Under the pieces are notes generated by a model that saw nothing but the letters and a program-made list of their open reading frames with translations, was not told the DNA's origin and made no database searches. A stretch of 40,575 bases of DNA from an uncultured bacterium (lineage in GTDB: Bacteria > Verrucomicrobiota > Verrucomicrobiia > Verrucomicrobiales > V1-33), in NCBI GenBank assembly GCA_903954065.1, contig CAJBME010000007.1:1-40575 (forward strand), written 5' to 3'. Positions 7,414 through 16,000 of this stretch are shown piece by piece. The first letter of the stretch is position 1. The number at the start of each line of letters is the position of its first letter. The translations under genes and the position numbers were made by a program.

Positions 7414-8724
7414 ATGAATGTCCGTCTGTCCAAATCAATTGGCGTTGCTGCGCTGGTCCTTGCCATAGGGCTCAATCCGCATGCCGACGCGGCACCAAAA
7501 TTTTTAAGTTTCGGGAAAAAAGACGCCGACGCACCTCCGGGAGCCTCCCAACTCGCTGATCAAGAGGGAAAAGCCGCCGCCCGCCTCTCCCAGATCGCCT
7601 CCATCGAAAGCCAAGGACGAACCGCCGCCGCCGCCAAAGCCTACGACAAACTGGCCACCGAATATCCGTTTACCCGAACCGCCGCCACCGCCCGGTTCCG
7701 CTCCGCCCAACTGCTCGAACGCAACGGAAAAAAAGATAAAGCCTTCGAGGCTTATCAATCGCTCATCGAAAAACACCCGCAAAGTCCAGAATACGGCGTA
7801 GCGCTCGAACAACAATTTGCCCTCGCCACAGATATTCAGAACAATCCAGGCGGTCTCCTCGGGATCGGCAAACGCACCACCGATGACCTCGTCGAAATGT
7901 ACGAGAAGATCATCAAAAATGGCACCCGCAGCGTCTACGCCCCCAAAGCCCAGTTCGCCATTGCCGAACTTTATGCCTCCCGCGATGACCTCGGCGATAG
8001 CGAACGCTCAACCGCTGCCTTTCAGAAAGTCGTCGATACTTACCCCGAAAGCCCGGAAGCCGCCGAAGCCGCCTTGCGCATCGGCAACGTGAATCTCGCC
8101 GTCTCCGAACGCAGCCGAGACGCCAGTAACCTGACAGCCGCCCGCGAAGCATTCGAATCCGCTGGCGTTCTCTTCGGTGATAATCCCGAAGTGGCCGCGT
8201 CCCAGCAAAAACTCGTCGAAATCTCAGAAGCAGAAGCAGAGAAAGCGTTTAAAACCGGCCAGTTCTACGAAAAAAAGGGCCAGCTGAAAGCCGCCGCTAT
8301 CTATTACAGCGAAGCCCTCAAAGCCCCCTCCGCCTCCGTCTTTAGCAGCGCTCAGGAACGACTGAATGATCTCTCGTCACGAGATCCAAAACTGCTCGAT
8401 TCCATGGCCGGCCTCAAAGTCGCCAATACCGACCTCGCCCTTCCCGCCGCCACCGACACCAAAGGCCGCCCCGATTATTTCGGCCCCCCGCCCCCACCCG
8501 ATCGCGCCCCCAAACCACAGATGCGCGTGGATGAATCCATCCCCATCGCTCCCATCGAAGACCCTTCCCTGCCCGCCGCCGCCGCCGAGGAAAACCCAAC
8601 AACCGAAGACCTTCTCCTGCCCCCACCTCCAGCCGACGCCGAGCCAGCCGACGCCGAGCCAGCCGACGCCGAGCCAGCTCCAGCCGAACCAGCTCAGGCC
8701 GAACCGGCTCCTAGCGGTAATTGA
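7414..8724 (+). CDS. Exported TPR protein with acidic Pro/Ala repeat tail
   Basis: A 436-aa exported protein: signal peptide (about residues 1-27, ending HADAAP), then TPR-like helical repeats (about 45-330) resembling YbgF/BamD-type outer-membrane assembly proteins (YDKLATEYPFTRTAATA, YQSLIEKHPQSPEYG, FQKVVDTYPESPEAAEAALRIG). The C-terminal about 110 residues are low-complexity and Pro-rich, ending in tandem ADAEP and xAEPA repeats; at DNA level a 15-bp unit, GCCGACGCCGAGCCA, is repeated three times near 8634-8680. The start is the first ATG after a good promoter. It leads an apparent operon with lptE and rsmI, so a role in envelope assembly is plausible. It has no lipobox Cys, unlike BamD, so I do not assign it as BamD. 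Confidence 0.75.
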   Translation: MNVRLSKSIGVAALVLAIGLNPHADAAPKFLSFGKKDADAPPGASQLADQEGKAAARLSQIASIESQGRTAAAAKAYDKLATEYPFTRTAATARFRSAQLLERNGKKDKAFEAYQSLIEKHPQSPEYGVALEQQFALATDIQNNPGGLLGIGKRTTDDLVEMYEKIIKNGTRSVYAPKAQFAIAELYASRDDLGDSERSTAAFQKVVDTYPESPEAAEAALRIGNVNLAVSERSRDASNLTAAREAFESAGVLFGDNPEVAASQQKLVEISEAEAEKAFKTGQFYEKKGQLKAAAIYYSEALKAPSASVFSSAQERLNDLSSRDPKLLDSMAGLKVANTDLALPAATDTKGRPDYFGPPPPPDRAPKPQMRVDESIPIAPIEDPSLPAAAAEENPTTEDLLLPPPPADAEPADAEPADAEPAPAEPAQAEPAPSGN

Positions 8725-8789
8725 GCCGCGGTGGGGAGTGGCGGGAGAATCATCTTGCCATCTTTCCGGCCTCCATTTCAAATCAGACC

Positions 8790-9380
8790 ATGATTTTCCA
8801 TCGCGTTCTTTCCCGAGCGGCTGCCGTACTGGTGGTGCCGGCCCTGTTGTTTACCGGCTGTGCCGGCTACACCTTTGGGCCGATCAAGCCGGCTCGACTG
8901 GCCAACGTCAAGTCGATCGCTGTGCCTACGTTCAAGAACATGACGCTGGAACCGCGATCCTCGGTTTTAGTCACCAACGAGGTTATCAAGCGCATCCAAG
9001 GCGACGGAAGTTATGCGATCTCGACGACGGCGGCGGCGGATGCCGTACTGAAGGGCACGCTCGTGGAAATCCGGCGCCGTCCTTTGCGCAGCGCTCGCTA
9101 TAATACCTTGAAGACGAGGGAGATGGAATTTGAAATTTATATTGATTTCACTTTGGAGGACGCTCGTACCCGCGAGGTACTGGCGGATGGCCGGGCCCGT
9201 GGATCTTCGAATATTTTTCTTGATGAGAACTTCCAGCTGACAGAGCGGCAGTCACTGAATGAAGCGGCCTCTGAAGCCGCCCGCGATCTGGTCACCCGCC
9301 TATCGGAAGGCATTCCCGGCCAGACCGGGGTGGCCACAGGCCGGGATATTCTGGGTAATCGTCGCAGCAGCAGTTTTTAG
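8790..9380 (+). CDS. lptE: LPS-assembly lipoprotein LptE
   Basis: An outer-membrane lipoprotein that plugs LptD and helps insert LPS in the outer leaflet. ATG at 8790 gives 196 aa with a lipoprotein signal (LLFTGC, acylated Cys about residue 24), then the family signature GYTFGPIKPARLANVKSIAVPTFKNMTLEPR (core KSIAVPTFKN) and an alternating beta/helix pattern (VLKGTLVEIRRRPL, FTLEDARTREVL, LTERQSLNEAASEAARDLV) typical of the LptE form found outside Proteobacteria. The frame extends upstream to 8721 from a TTG, but that part lacks a signal. It lies 65 bp after the TPR gene and 20 bp before rsmI. Together with kdsB it indicates a functional LPS pathway. Confidence 0.88.
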   Translation: MIFHRVLSRAAAVLVVPALLFTGCAGYTFGPIKPARLANVKSIAVPTFKNMTLEPRSSVLVTNEVIKRIQGDGSYAISTTAAADAVLKGTLVEIRRRPLRSARYNTLKTREMEFEIYIDFTLEDARTREVLADGRARGSSNIFLDENFQLTERQSLNEAASEAARDLVTRLSEGIPGQTGVATGRDILGNRRSSSF

Positions 9381-9400
9381 CGGCAGCTCCGCGCAGCCGC

Positions 9401-10177
9401 ATGGATACCGTTCCTCAATCAGCCAGCCCTGGCACACTTTATCTCGTCGGGACGCCACTGGGAAATCTGGCCGACCTGACTTTACGGGCCCGCGGGATCC
9501 TCTTAACGGTGGATATGATCGCGTGCGAGGACACTCGTCATTCGATGCCCCTGCTACAGCACCATGGCGTGCGCAAGCCACTGCTCAGTCTGCATGAGCA
9601 CAACGAGGCGGGTCGTTCGCAGCAGCTGCTGGCGGAGCTGCGGGAAGGGCGCAGTGTGGCCGTCATCTCCGATGCAGGCATGCCTCTGGTCAGCGACCCG
9701 GGCCAGCGCTTGCTCCATGAAATCCGCCGGGCCGGCATCCCCTACGAAGTCATCCCCGGCCCGTCGGCTCCGATCACGGCACTGGTCGGCAGCGGCCTGC
9801 CCGCCACCGAATTTTTCTTCGGAGGCTTTCTCCCGGTCAAGGGAGGCCAGCGGCGCCGGCTCTTGGAAAAGGCCCTCGCTCGCGAGGAGACCAGTGTTTT
9901 CTTCGAGTCTCCGCACCGGTTGCTGGGCACCTTGGAAATTCTGGTCGAACTGGCACCCGAACGGCAAGTCTGCGTCGCGCGGGAATTAACCAAGAAGTTT
10001 CAGGAGTTTCACACCGCCACCGCCACCGCCTGCCTGGCTTACTATCAGAAAAAAGGCGTGAAAGGGGAAATCACTTTGGTCCTCGCTGGCACAGACCTTC
10101 CCCGCTGGATGACCCGCGATCAGGAACCAGGGGCCGGCGCGGCCAGCTCTAGCCACCAAGATCCAAGGCCGGAATAA
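9401..10177 (+). CDS. rsmI: 16S rRNA (cytidine(1402)-2'-O)-methyltransferase
   Basis: A cytoplasmic SAM-dependent methylase that 2'-O-methylates C1402 in the ribosomal P-site region. Clear family motifs of the tetrapyrrole-methylase fold: LYLVGTPLGNLADLTLRA (about residues 13-30), ACEDTRHS, LLSLHEHNE, VAVISDAGMPLVSDPG, PYEVIPGPSAPITALVGSGL, FFGGFLP, FFESPHRLLGTL, VARELTKKFQEF and KGEITLVLAG. At 258 aa it is slightly shorter than the E. coli protein (286 aa), with a Ser/Pro-rich C-terminal tail. The start at 9401 is 20 bp after the lptE stop, so co-transcription is likely. Confidence 0.95.
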   Translation: MDTVPQSASPGTLYLVGTPLGNLADLTLRARGILLTVDMIACEDTRHSMPLLQHHGVRKPLLSLHEHNEAGRSQQLLAELREGRSVAVISDAGMPLVSDPGQRLLHEIRRAGIPYEVIPGPSAPITALVGSGLPATEFFFGGFLPVKGGQRRRLLEKALAREETSVFFESPHRLLGTLEILVELAPERQVCVARELTKKFQEFHTATATACLAYYQKKGVKGEITLVLAGTDLPRWMTRDQEPGAGAASSSHQDPRPE

Positions 10178-10654
10178 AAATCCCCGCTCAATCCCGGCTT
10201 TGCAAAAACTCGATCAATCCTTTGAGTTCCTCCGGCAATCATCATTCCATTTACCCCAACGGGGCAACGCATATCAGCCCCCCTGGGAGCGCTGAGCCCC
10301 AGCTCGGCGAGTGTTTTTCCCCGGCTGCTGCCCATGCGGGAGATTTTTTTGGTTTTGAAATGAAGGAGGTTGTCGGGGTTTTACGCAGGCGCAGAGCTGG
10401 GGCTCAGCGTTCCCAGGATGCTGGTATGTGATACCCCTTCAGGGTATGAAATCGTAAACGTGGTGGTGACCCGGCACCGGAACTGCGGTGTTCGAGTGGC
10501 TCCAACGGAGCCTTACTCACTCAATATGACACGATTCACTCGGCTTTCACAGGACGCGCCGTTGGGACTGAGGTTCTAATCAGGTGTCGGCTACGGGTAC
10601 TCAGTTTCCTTTTTTAGCGAATATCAGACGCCGCCGCTACCAGAAACCCTAACC
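10178..10654. repeat. Hairpin-rich non-coding island after rsmI
   Basis: There is no credible gene in this stretch. It contains a series of perfect or near-perfect hairpins: CCCC-aac-GGGG (10254-10264); a 27-bp imperfect inverted repeat, 25 of 27 matching, with arms 10282-10308 and 10391-10417 around an 82-bp spacer; ATACCC-cttca-GGGTAT (10431-10447); and GGCTCC-aac-GGAGCC (10498-10512). The base usage and the short AAC loops look like an interspersed non-coding repeat rather than a decayed gene. Several short ORFs cross it but none has a recognisable protein pattern. Confidence 0.7.
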
Positions 10655-10906
10655 CTACGGTGTAATCGACCTCAACCAGTTCAGCTCGGAGGCGAAAAAA
10701 ATCGATTCATCCGCCCGGCCGAGCCCATCCAAATCACGCAGACGACGCACACAGCCACCAGACTCACCGCTATCACCCAGACCCAGCGGGTTTTCCCGCA
10801 TCTCCACCACATAACACCACCCTTCCTCCGTAAAACACATCGCCACCGGATCAATACCCATCGGCAAAGCCACGATCCCGGCAAACCGCCGGCGAATGAC
10901 GAACAA
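10655..10906 (-). pseudogene. Remnant of a PVC-type beta-propeller (membrane-bound dehydrogenase-like) gene
   Basis: About 80 residues read like the start of the propeller domain of PVC-type heme-binding proteins: VALPMGIDPVAMCFTEEG, then WCYVVEMRENPLGL, GCVRRLRDLDGLGRADES and FFASELNW, matching the common pattern DPVAxxFDExGxxYVxEMRxYPLG ... RxLxDxDGDGRxDxxxxFAxxL. There is no signal peptide and no downstream propeller, HEAT or cytochrome part, and a stop follows directly. It therefore looks like a decayed fragment. It abuts the hairpin-rich island, which may be related to how it was broken. An intact member of the family lies at 13021-16254. Confidence 0.65.
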
Positions 10907-10968
10907 AAAACTAAACGGGAGGGAAAAGCGGTCCAGCCATCACAGCTCAAACCGCTACTGAGGAAGGA

Positions 10969-11304
10969 TTAGGCGACGCCCTTTTCGCGAGCCCAGCGGG
11001 CTTTGACAGCAGCCACGATGCGGGCGCGCGCTTCAGGAGTCAGTTTACGCTTTTTCCGCGTTTTGCGGCCCACAGGAGCCTCACCATTTTCGTCAACTTC
11101 GGCAACTACCTTAGCTGGGCGACCGGGCTTGCGTCCTGGAACCGCGCCCGTTTTGAGCGCGGGTTTTGGACCGGGCTTGCGGCCGCGGCGGACCGGAGCG
11201 CTTTCACCAGCGAGAATTGCCTTATATTCAGCCTCGAGTTGATCAATCTGATCTTTGATGGCAGCGGCGCGGCGGAGGGCGTCGGCAGAGATGGATATAT
11301 TCAT
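10969..11304 (-). CDS. Small basic AT-hook-like DNA-binding protein
   Basis: A 111-aa protein. Residues 1-32 form an amphipathic, probably coiled-coil helix (LRRAAAIKDQIDQLEAEYKAIL). Residues about 38-68 are Lys/Arg/Pro/Gly-rich with AT-hook-like cores (RRGRKPGPKP, PGRKPGRPAK), and the C-terminus is a basic helix (RKRKLTPEARARI, AAVKARWAREK). This layout is that of small nucleoid-associated or histone H1-like proteins; I infer DNA binding from the AT-hook cores. The upstream DNA is AT-rich compared with its surroundings and holds TTGACA-15-TATGAG (11314-11340), so it is probably its own transcription unit. Confidence 0.75.
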   Translation of the reverse strand: MNISISADALRRAAAIKDQIDQLEAEYKAILAGESAPVRRGRKPGPKPALKTGAVPGRKPGRPAKVVAEVDENGEAPVGRKTRKKRKLTPEARARIVAAVKARWAREKGVA

Positions 11305-11313
11305 GAAATATTA

Positions 11314-11340
11314 CTCATAAGTCGAAATTAAGAATGTCAA
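11314..11340 (-). promoter_or_regulatory. Candidate promoter of the AT-hook-like gene
   Basis: On the minus strand, a consensus TTGACA at 11340-11335 is followed by a 15-bp spacer (slightly short) and TATGAG at 11319-11314, which ends 9 nt before the ATG at 11304. The region is notably AT-rich. Confidence 0.45.
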
Positions 11341-11377
11341 ATCTCAAAATCTAACTTCGTGACTGGAACGCACTGAT

Positions 11378-12112
11378 TCATGGCTCGCGGCGACCGTCAT
11401 AAAAATAATCCAACGCGGTGCGGTTGCGAATGACATGCCGGTAACCCATGAGCATGCGAAACAGGAGCATGATGAGTTCGGTCGGCGGCCGCTGCCGGAA
11501 TTTCCGACCCGAACTGAGGTGCGGACACCCGCGCAACACCAAAAACCGTCGGCCTTGCGCCCGCCCACAAGCCCGCAGCTGGCGCGAATAATCCAGCTCC
11601 TCGGCGGCAAATCGCTCGACACTAAACCCTCCAACCTCGCGGTGCACTTCCGCCCGACAGAAAACAAAAGAACCCGCCGCCACCCCGCGTACTGCCGAAT
11701 AAAAATTCCACGCCCATACTCCGGGCCGCGTCCACCACGGCACTCCCTCAAGCGCAATGACACACCCGCCCCCCACCACCGGCTCATCCGCCCGCGCCAG
11801 TGCCGCCACCCGCCGGAGATTAATCGGATCCAGCCTAGAATCCGCATCCACAAATAACAACCATTCCCCGCAAGCGGCCGCCGCACCCGTATTTCTCGCC
11901 CGGCTGATCTGATTCACCGGCTCAAACACCACCACCGCCCCGGCCCGCCGCGCCACTTCAGCCGTCAGATCAGTAGAATTGTTGTCGCACACCACCACCT
12001 CAACCTCGCCCGCCCCCAGTCCACACGCCGCCACCGCCGCCCCAATCGCCGCCAAACACTCAGGCAACTCCTTCTCTTCATTGAACGCCGGAATCACGAT
12101 CGATAGCAACAT
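11378..12112 (-). CDS. Family 2 glycosyltransferase
   Basis: A cytoplasmic GT-A fold glycosyltransferase, 244 aa from ATG at 12112; the open frame extends to 12235 but the extension is not GT-like and the GGGG-A stretch before 12112 fits a ribosome binding site. Motifs: LLSIVIPAFNEEKELPECLAAI at the N-terminus (core IVIPAFNEE), VVVCDNNSTDLTAEVA, RARNTGAAAACGEWLLFVDADSRLD (core FVDAD, the metal-binding DXD equivalent) and AEELDYSRQLR. No membrane segment is obvious except a weak hydrophobic C-terminal stretch (ELIMLLFRMLMGY). Donor and acceptor cannot be told from sequence. It is not clearly in an operon. Confidence 0.85.
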   Translation of the reverse strand: MLLSIVIPAFNEEKELPECLAAIGAAVAACGLGAGEVEVVVCDNNSTDLTAEVARRAGAVVVFEPVNQISRARNTGAAAACGEWLLFVDADSRLDPINLRRVAALARADEPVVGGGCVIALEGVPWWTRPGVWAWNFYSAVRGVAAGSFVFCRAEVHREVGGFSVERFAAEELDYSRQLRACGRAQGRRFLVLRGCPHLSSGRKFRQRPPTELIMLLFRMLMGYRHVIRNRTALDYFYDGRREP

Positions 12113-12233
12113 TCCCCATCCTATCACCCAAAAAAACGGCTCAACAACCATTTCATCGTTCGCACACCACGCTTTCCCATGGCGCCGCGTCCCGGCCCAG
12201 TATATGAGCACGTTTCCCCACCATTTCCCATTC

Positions 12234-12686
12234 ATGACCCTGGAGCTATCCTCAGAAGAAATACGCAGCCTGATGCAAATGGTCAGCCTCGCCCTCTACG
12301 TGACAGAGGCCAACCAAGATCCGGAATGCACCGAAGACTTGGACACCATGCAGGGAGTCGCCGACAAAGTCTTCCAAGCCGGCTGGATCGAAGGTCATCG
12401 CGACATCGCCGAATTCGACGCCGCCAGCGGCCAATACATGCTCCGCGACGAATACGTCGCCAAATCAACATACGCCAAATCCATCGAGGAATTCGAAGAC
12501 AACTTCTTCTGGAGCGAGCTGGCCGCCGCCCTCGCCGAACGCGATCTCAAACTCAAGGGCGTCAAAGATATCGACCCTGTGGAACTGAGCGGCCGACTGC
12601 AAGACCTCGAGGACCACTACCTCGATCACTTCACCGATCACGGCGTGGATCACCTCCGGCTCATCAATCCCCACCCCCACCAGTAG
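12234..12686 (+). CDS. Conserved-looking cytoplasmic protein of unknown function
   Basis: A 150-aa acidic protein that I do not recognise. It begins MTLELSSEEIRSLMQMVSLA and is predicted mostly helical, with many Asp/Glu residues and a His-rich end (DHYLDHFTDHGVDHLRLINPHPHQ, in part DHFTDHGVDH). The coding pattern is convincing from 12234 on. Another in-frame ATG at 12204 is possible; the frame opens far upstream, but there it overlaps the glycosyltransferase on the other strand and looks non-coding. No signal or membrane segment. It converges on the small gene at 12706-12912. Confidence 0.65.
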   Translation: MTLELSSEEIRSLMQMVSLALYVTEANQDPECTEDLDTMQGVADKVFQAGWIEGHRDIAEFDAASGQYMLRDEYVAKSTYAKSIEEFEDNFFWSELAAALAERDLKLKGVKDIDPVELSGRLQDLEDHYLDHFTDHGVDHLRLINPHPHQ

Positions 12687-12705
12687 ACGTTAGGCGTCAC
12701 CCCCA

Positions 12706-12912
12706 TCAACCGGCCTGAGCCAGATCCTCGGCTAAAGAATGACCGAACAGGCGTTCAGGCGCAATCCCAAGCCGACGAGCCTCCCGCAAAGCGCGGGAGA
12801 TGTCTTCAAAGTCCCAGTACTGAGACTTGGTAATGCTCCCGATTTCCCGCAGTGGTTGCAGTGCCGAAACTTCCGGCGAGGAGGTGAGCAGGTTCGCTTC
12901 TTGTGTGTTCAT
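12706..12912 (-). CDS. Small protein of unknown function (68 aa)
   Basis: From ATG at 12912 the product is 68 aa and soluble, with a probable helical C-terminal half (YWDFEDISRALREARRLG, then ERLFGHSLAEDLAQAG). The start is supported by a purine-rich GGAAGGA about 8-14 nt upstream; an in-frame start at 12963 would bypass this site. No family recognised. It is a single gene facing the unknown gene at 12234-12686, with 19 bp between the two stops. Confidence 0.5.
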   Translation of the reverse strand: MNTQEANLLTSSPEVSALQPLREIGSITKSQYWDFEDISRALREARRLGIAPERLFGHSLAEDLAQAG

Positions 12913-13020
12913 AGCAGCTTTCCTTCCGCTATGAGTATGGGCAGCCCGATCGATCTTTGCCAATGACCTCCAGTCACAGTTTTGTCACGGAGGCCACCCT
13001 GCACAGTCTAGCTGCACCGC

Positions 13021-16000
13021 TTACGGACGCAGTGGATGCTCCTTGAGGAGTTCATCCACCATGTAGAAATTAGCGCGTCCCTCAACGGAGGCCCGCACCG
13101 CTCGGACTTTCTCTGGATCCACCATGGCCCCTTTGTTGCCAAAACTGGTGCGAACATACGCAATAACGGCAGCGATTTCTTCATCCTTTAAAAGGCCGGC
13201 AAACCCGGTCATCGGAGGCACGCCCTTGCCCGGATCAAATTGCTGGCCATTCACTGCGATTGGGCCCCACAACCCTTTGAGGATGATCTTAATGAGTCGT
13301 TCATCATCCTCATTGACCCACTGATTGTCAGTCAACGGAGGATAAATGGAAGGCAGGCCTTGGCCATTGGGCTGGTGGCAGGTCGCGCAATGCGCGTCGC
13401 GATGATAAACTTCCCGGCCAAGATCGTACACCTTCTGCTCAGTCTCGGTCAGCGGACGGGTCGGACCATAGCTCATATTTTCTGCGGTGGGGACTCCGGC
13501 CGCAAACTGGTAAGACCCATTGAGAAAACTCGCGGCTCCCATGTTGAGGAAAAGCGCGGCGCCCCCCTGAGATTGCAGCTCCTCGATTTCTGATTTCAGA
13601 GTGTGTTCGAGGATTTGTCGGGTGACCGGCACCATCCAGCGGTCGAGCGGCTGATTGAGCCCGGCGAGGACGATGCGGGCGCCTTCCCGCCCGCCAAGCC
13701 AGGAAGCGGCGACGATGGCTTCCAGTCGCACGCGAGCATGGGGGTCGGTGGCAGCCACCTTTTCCAGTAATCCATAACTACCGGGCACGTCGCGATGAGC
13801 GTATCGCAAGACATGCACCGCGGCCGCCCGCGCCTGATGCGCTGTCGCCTCAAGACAGGACCGGAGAATGTCGGCATCAACGCGGTTCTGCGACCACGTC
13901 ACCCAGAGCGCTTCGCAGAGCCACCGCTCATAATGAGGATTCTGCTTATCCATCGCGTGAACCCACGCTTTGACCGCCGGCAGGACGTCGTCCGCCGCCC
14001 GGCCGCGCAACTCGCGGCGAGCCCGATATCGCGTCCGATACTCCGGCTCCTGCAAAGCCTCCAACAACGCCGGAAGAGCCGCCCCCGCAATGACCGGTGG
14101 CTTGACCAACGGCCGCGAAGGATACGTCACCCGAAAAATCCGCCCATGCTCGCGATCCCGCTGCGGATCGCGCGCATTGTGCTGCATGTGCCCAATCAAT
14201 GCATTGTGCCAGTCAACAATGTAAAGCGACCCGTCAGGAGCAAACTCGCAATCAACCGGCCGGAAATTGGGATCGCTGGACGACAGTAAATCCCCCGCCT
14301 GCCGACCCGTAAAACCAGCGCCCTCCTCCGTAATGTCCCACATGCTCGTCCCAAGGAAACCAATGGAATTGTTCAGAATAAATCGACCCTGATACTCGTC
14401 CGGAAAATGGCGGCTCGAGATGAACTCACTGCCAGATGTAGGGCGCGCCCGCTGCGGCGCAAACTCCTCAACCTTATCAATCTCAATCCCATATGGCATT
14501 TTCGCCGAAAGCGGAAGCCCCCACCAGTTGTTCCCACCCGAGGCGTCAGAAATATAACACTGATCCCACTCGTCAAAGGCAATACCCCAAGGGTTGTTGT
14601 AATCACTCTGACTGTACCGCTCCAATCGTGCCTTCTTCGGGTCATACCGCCACACCCCGCCATCATTGACCCGCTCCGGCCCGTAAGGCGTCTCCACCTG
14701 CGAATGCAAAAACCTTCCTTCACAAAAATAAAATGCCCCACTCGCATCCGCCGCATACGCCGAAATAGCATGATGCGTGTCATGCGTGTCAAACCCGCCC
14801 ATCAAAACTTCCATGCGGTCAGCACGATCATCACGGTCATCGTCCACCAACAAGCACAAGTTCGGCTCCTGAGAGACATACACCCCCTCGGGCGCAATCT
14901 CAAAACCAATCGGAAGATGCAGTTTGTCAGCAAATACAATCTCCTTGTCCGCCCGTCCGTCCTCATTCGTGTCCTCGTAAATCAACAGTTTGTCGTCCGG
15001 CTTGGGATCACCCGGCCGCCAATGAGGATACGTCGGCGAAACCGCCACCCACAGCCGCCCCCGATTGTCGAAACTCATCTGCACTGGATTCCGCATGTTC
15101 GGGAATTCAGCTTCCGACGCGAATAATTCAATCTTGAAGCCCGGCTGCATCGTGAAGGAGGCCAACGCTTTATCGCGATCAAGATATTCGATGGGACGGT
15201 TGAAATTCGTCGGCGGAGTGGACAATTTCCGCGTGCCCGAGTCATCGATAACCGGAGCCGCCCCTGACTCGTCCTTAGCCAGCGTGTGAATCTGCTGGTC
15301 GCGCAGAGCAGTCATTTCCCGCAACTTGGCAATTTCATCAGGATAGTTCTGCGGGCCGAATGGCTCGTACCGCTGACCATAGGCGTGAACACCATTGAGA
15401 ATGTTGTAGTCGTTGAACCAGCACCAGTTTTTCTCCACCACCCTGTCGTGCAACTGCTTGGGATCCACTTTGGCGGCGCGACTGGCCGGGCCATACAGCC
15501 CGTCCGCCAGCAACGTGGCCAGCGCCCGGTAACCAGCGTCATTCAAAGCAAATCCATTGATCGTCTGCGCCGCCTCCTGCTCGTCATACAGCTTCTTGGT
15601 CGGATTAAAAACATCAATGAACGCGAGCTGATGACGATCTGCCACTCGCCGCACAGCCTCCGTATACAGCGCCAAATGAGCATTTTCCTTCCGGCCGTCC
15701 GGCAGGTCGCGGGTCGCCGAAAGATCTTCAAAAGCAGCCGGCGAAACCAAAACCAGCCGCGGAGCCGACTTGCCATTGTACTGACGAGAAAGCGTGTGCT
15801 CGACAAATGCCGTCATCTCCGCCTCAAAGTTGGCCAGGCCCGCCGGACCCGCGAACGATTCATTATACCCATACAACGCGAGAATCGTGTCGGCCTTTAA
15901 TAACGTCAGCCACTCGTCAGGCGTCGGGAAAAATCCAATGCCATGATGACTGGTCAGCTCCGGATGAAATCGCTCCGCCCCAGGAAACGCCCACTGCGAC

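Noticed and set aside
7414..8724. Assignment of the TPR gene as bamD
   Set aside because: There is no lipobox Cys, the chain is too long, and a long low-complexity tail is present. The TPR pattern alone does not justify the name.
10222..10579. Small ORFs within the hairpin island
   Set aside because: They follow the hairpins rather than codon structure, and the peptides match nothing I recognise.
11979..12233. Upstream extension of the gene at 12234
   Set aside because: It overlaps the glycosyltransferase on the other strand and the extension is Ser/Thr/Pro/His-rich, unlike the rest of the protein.
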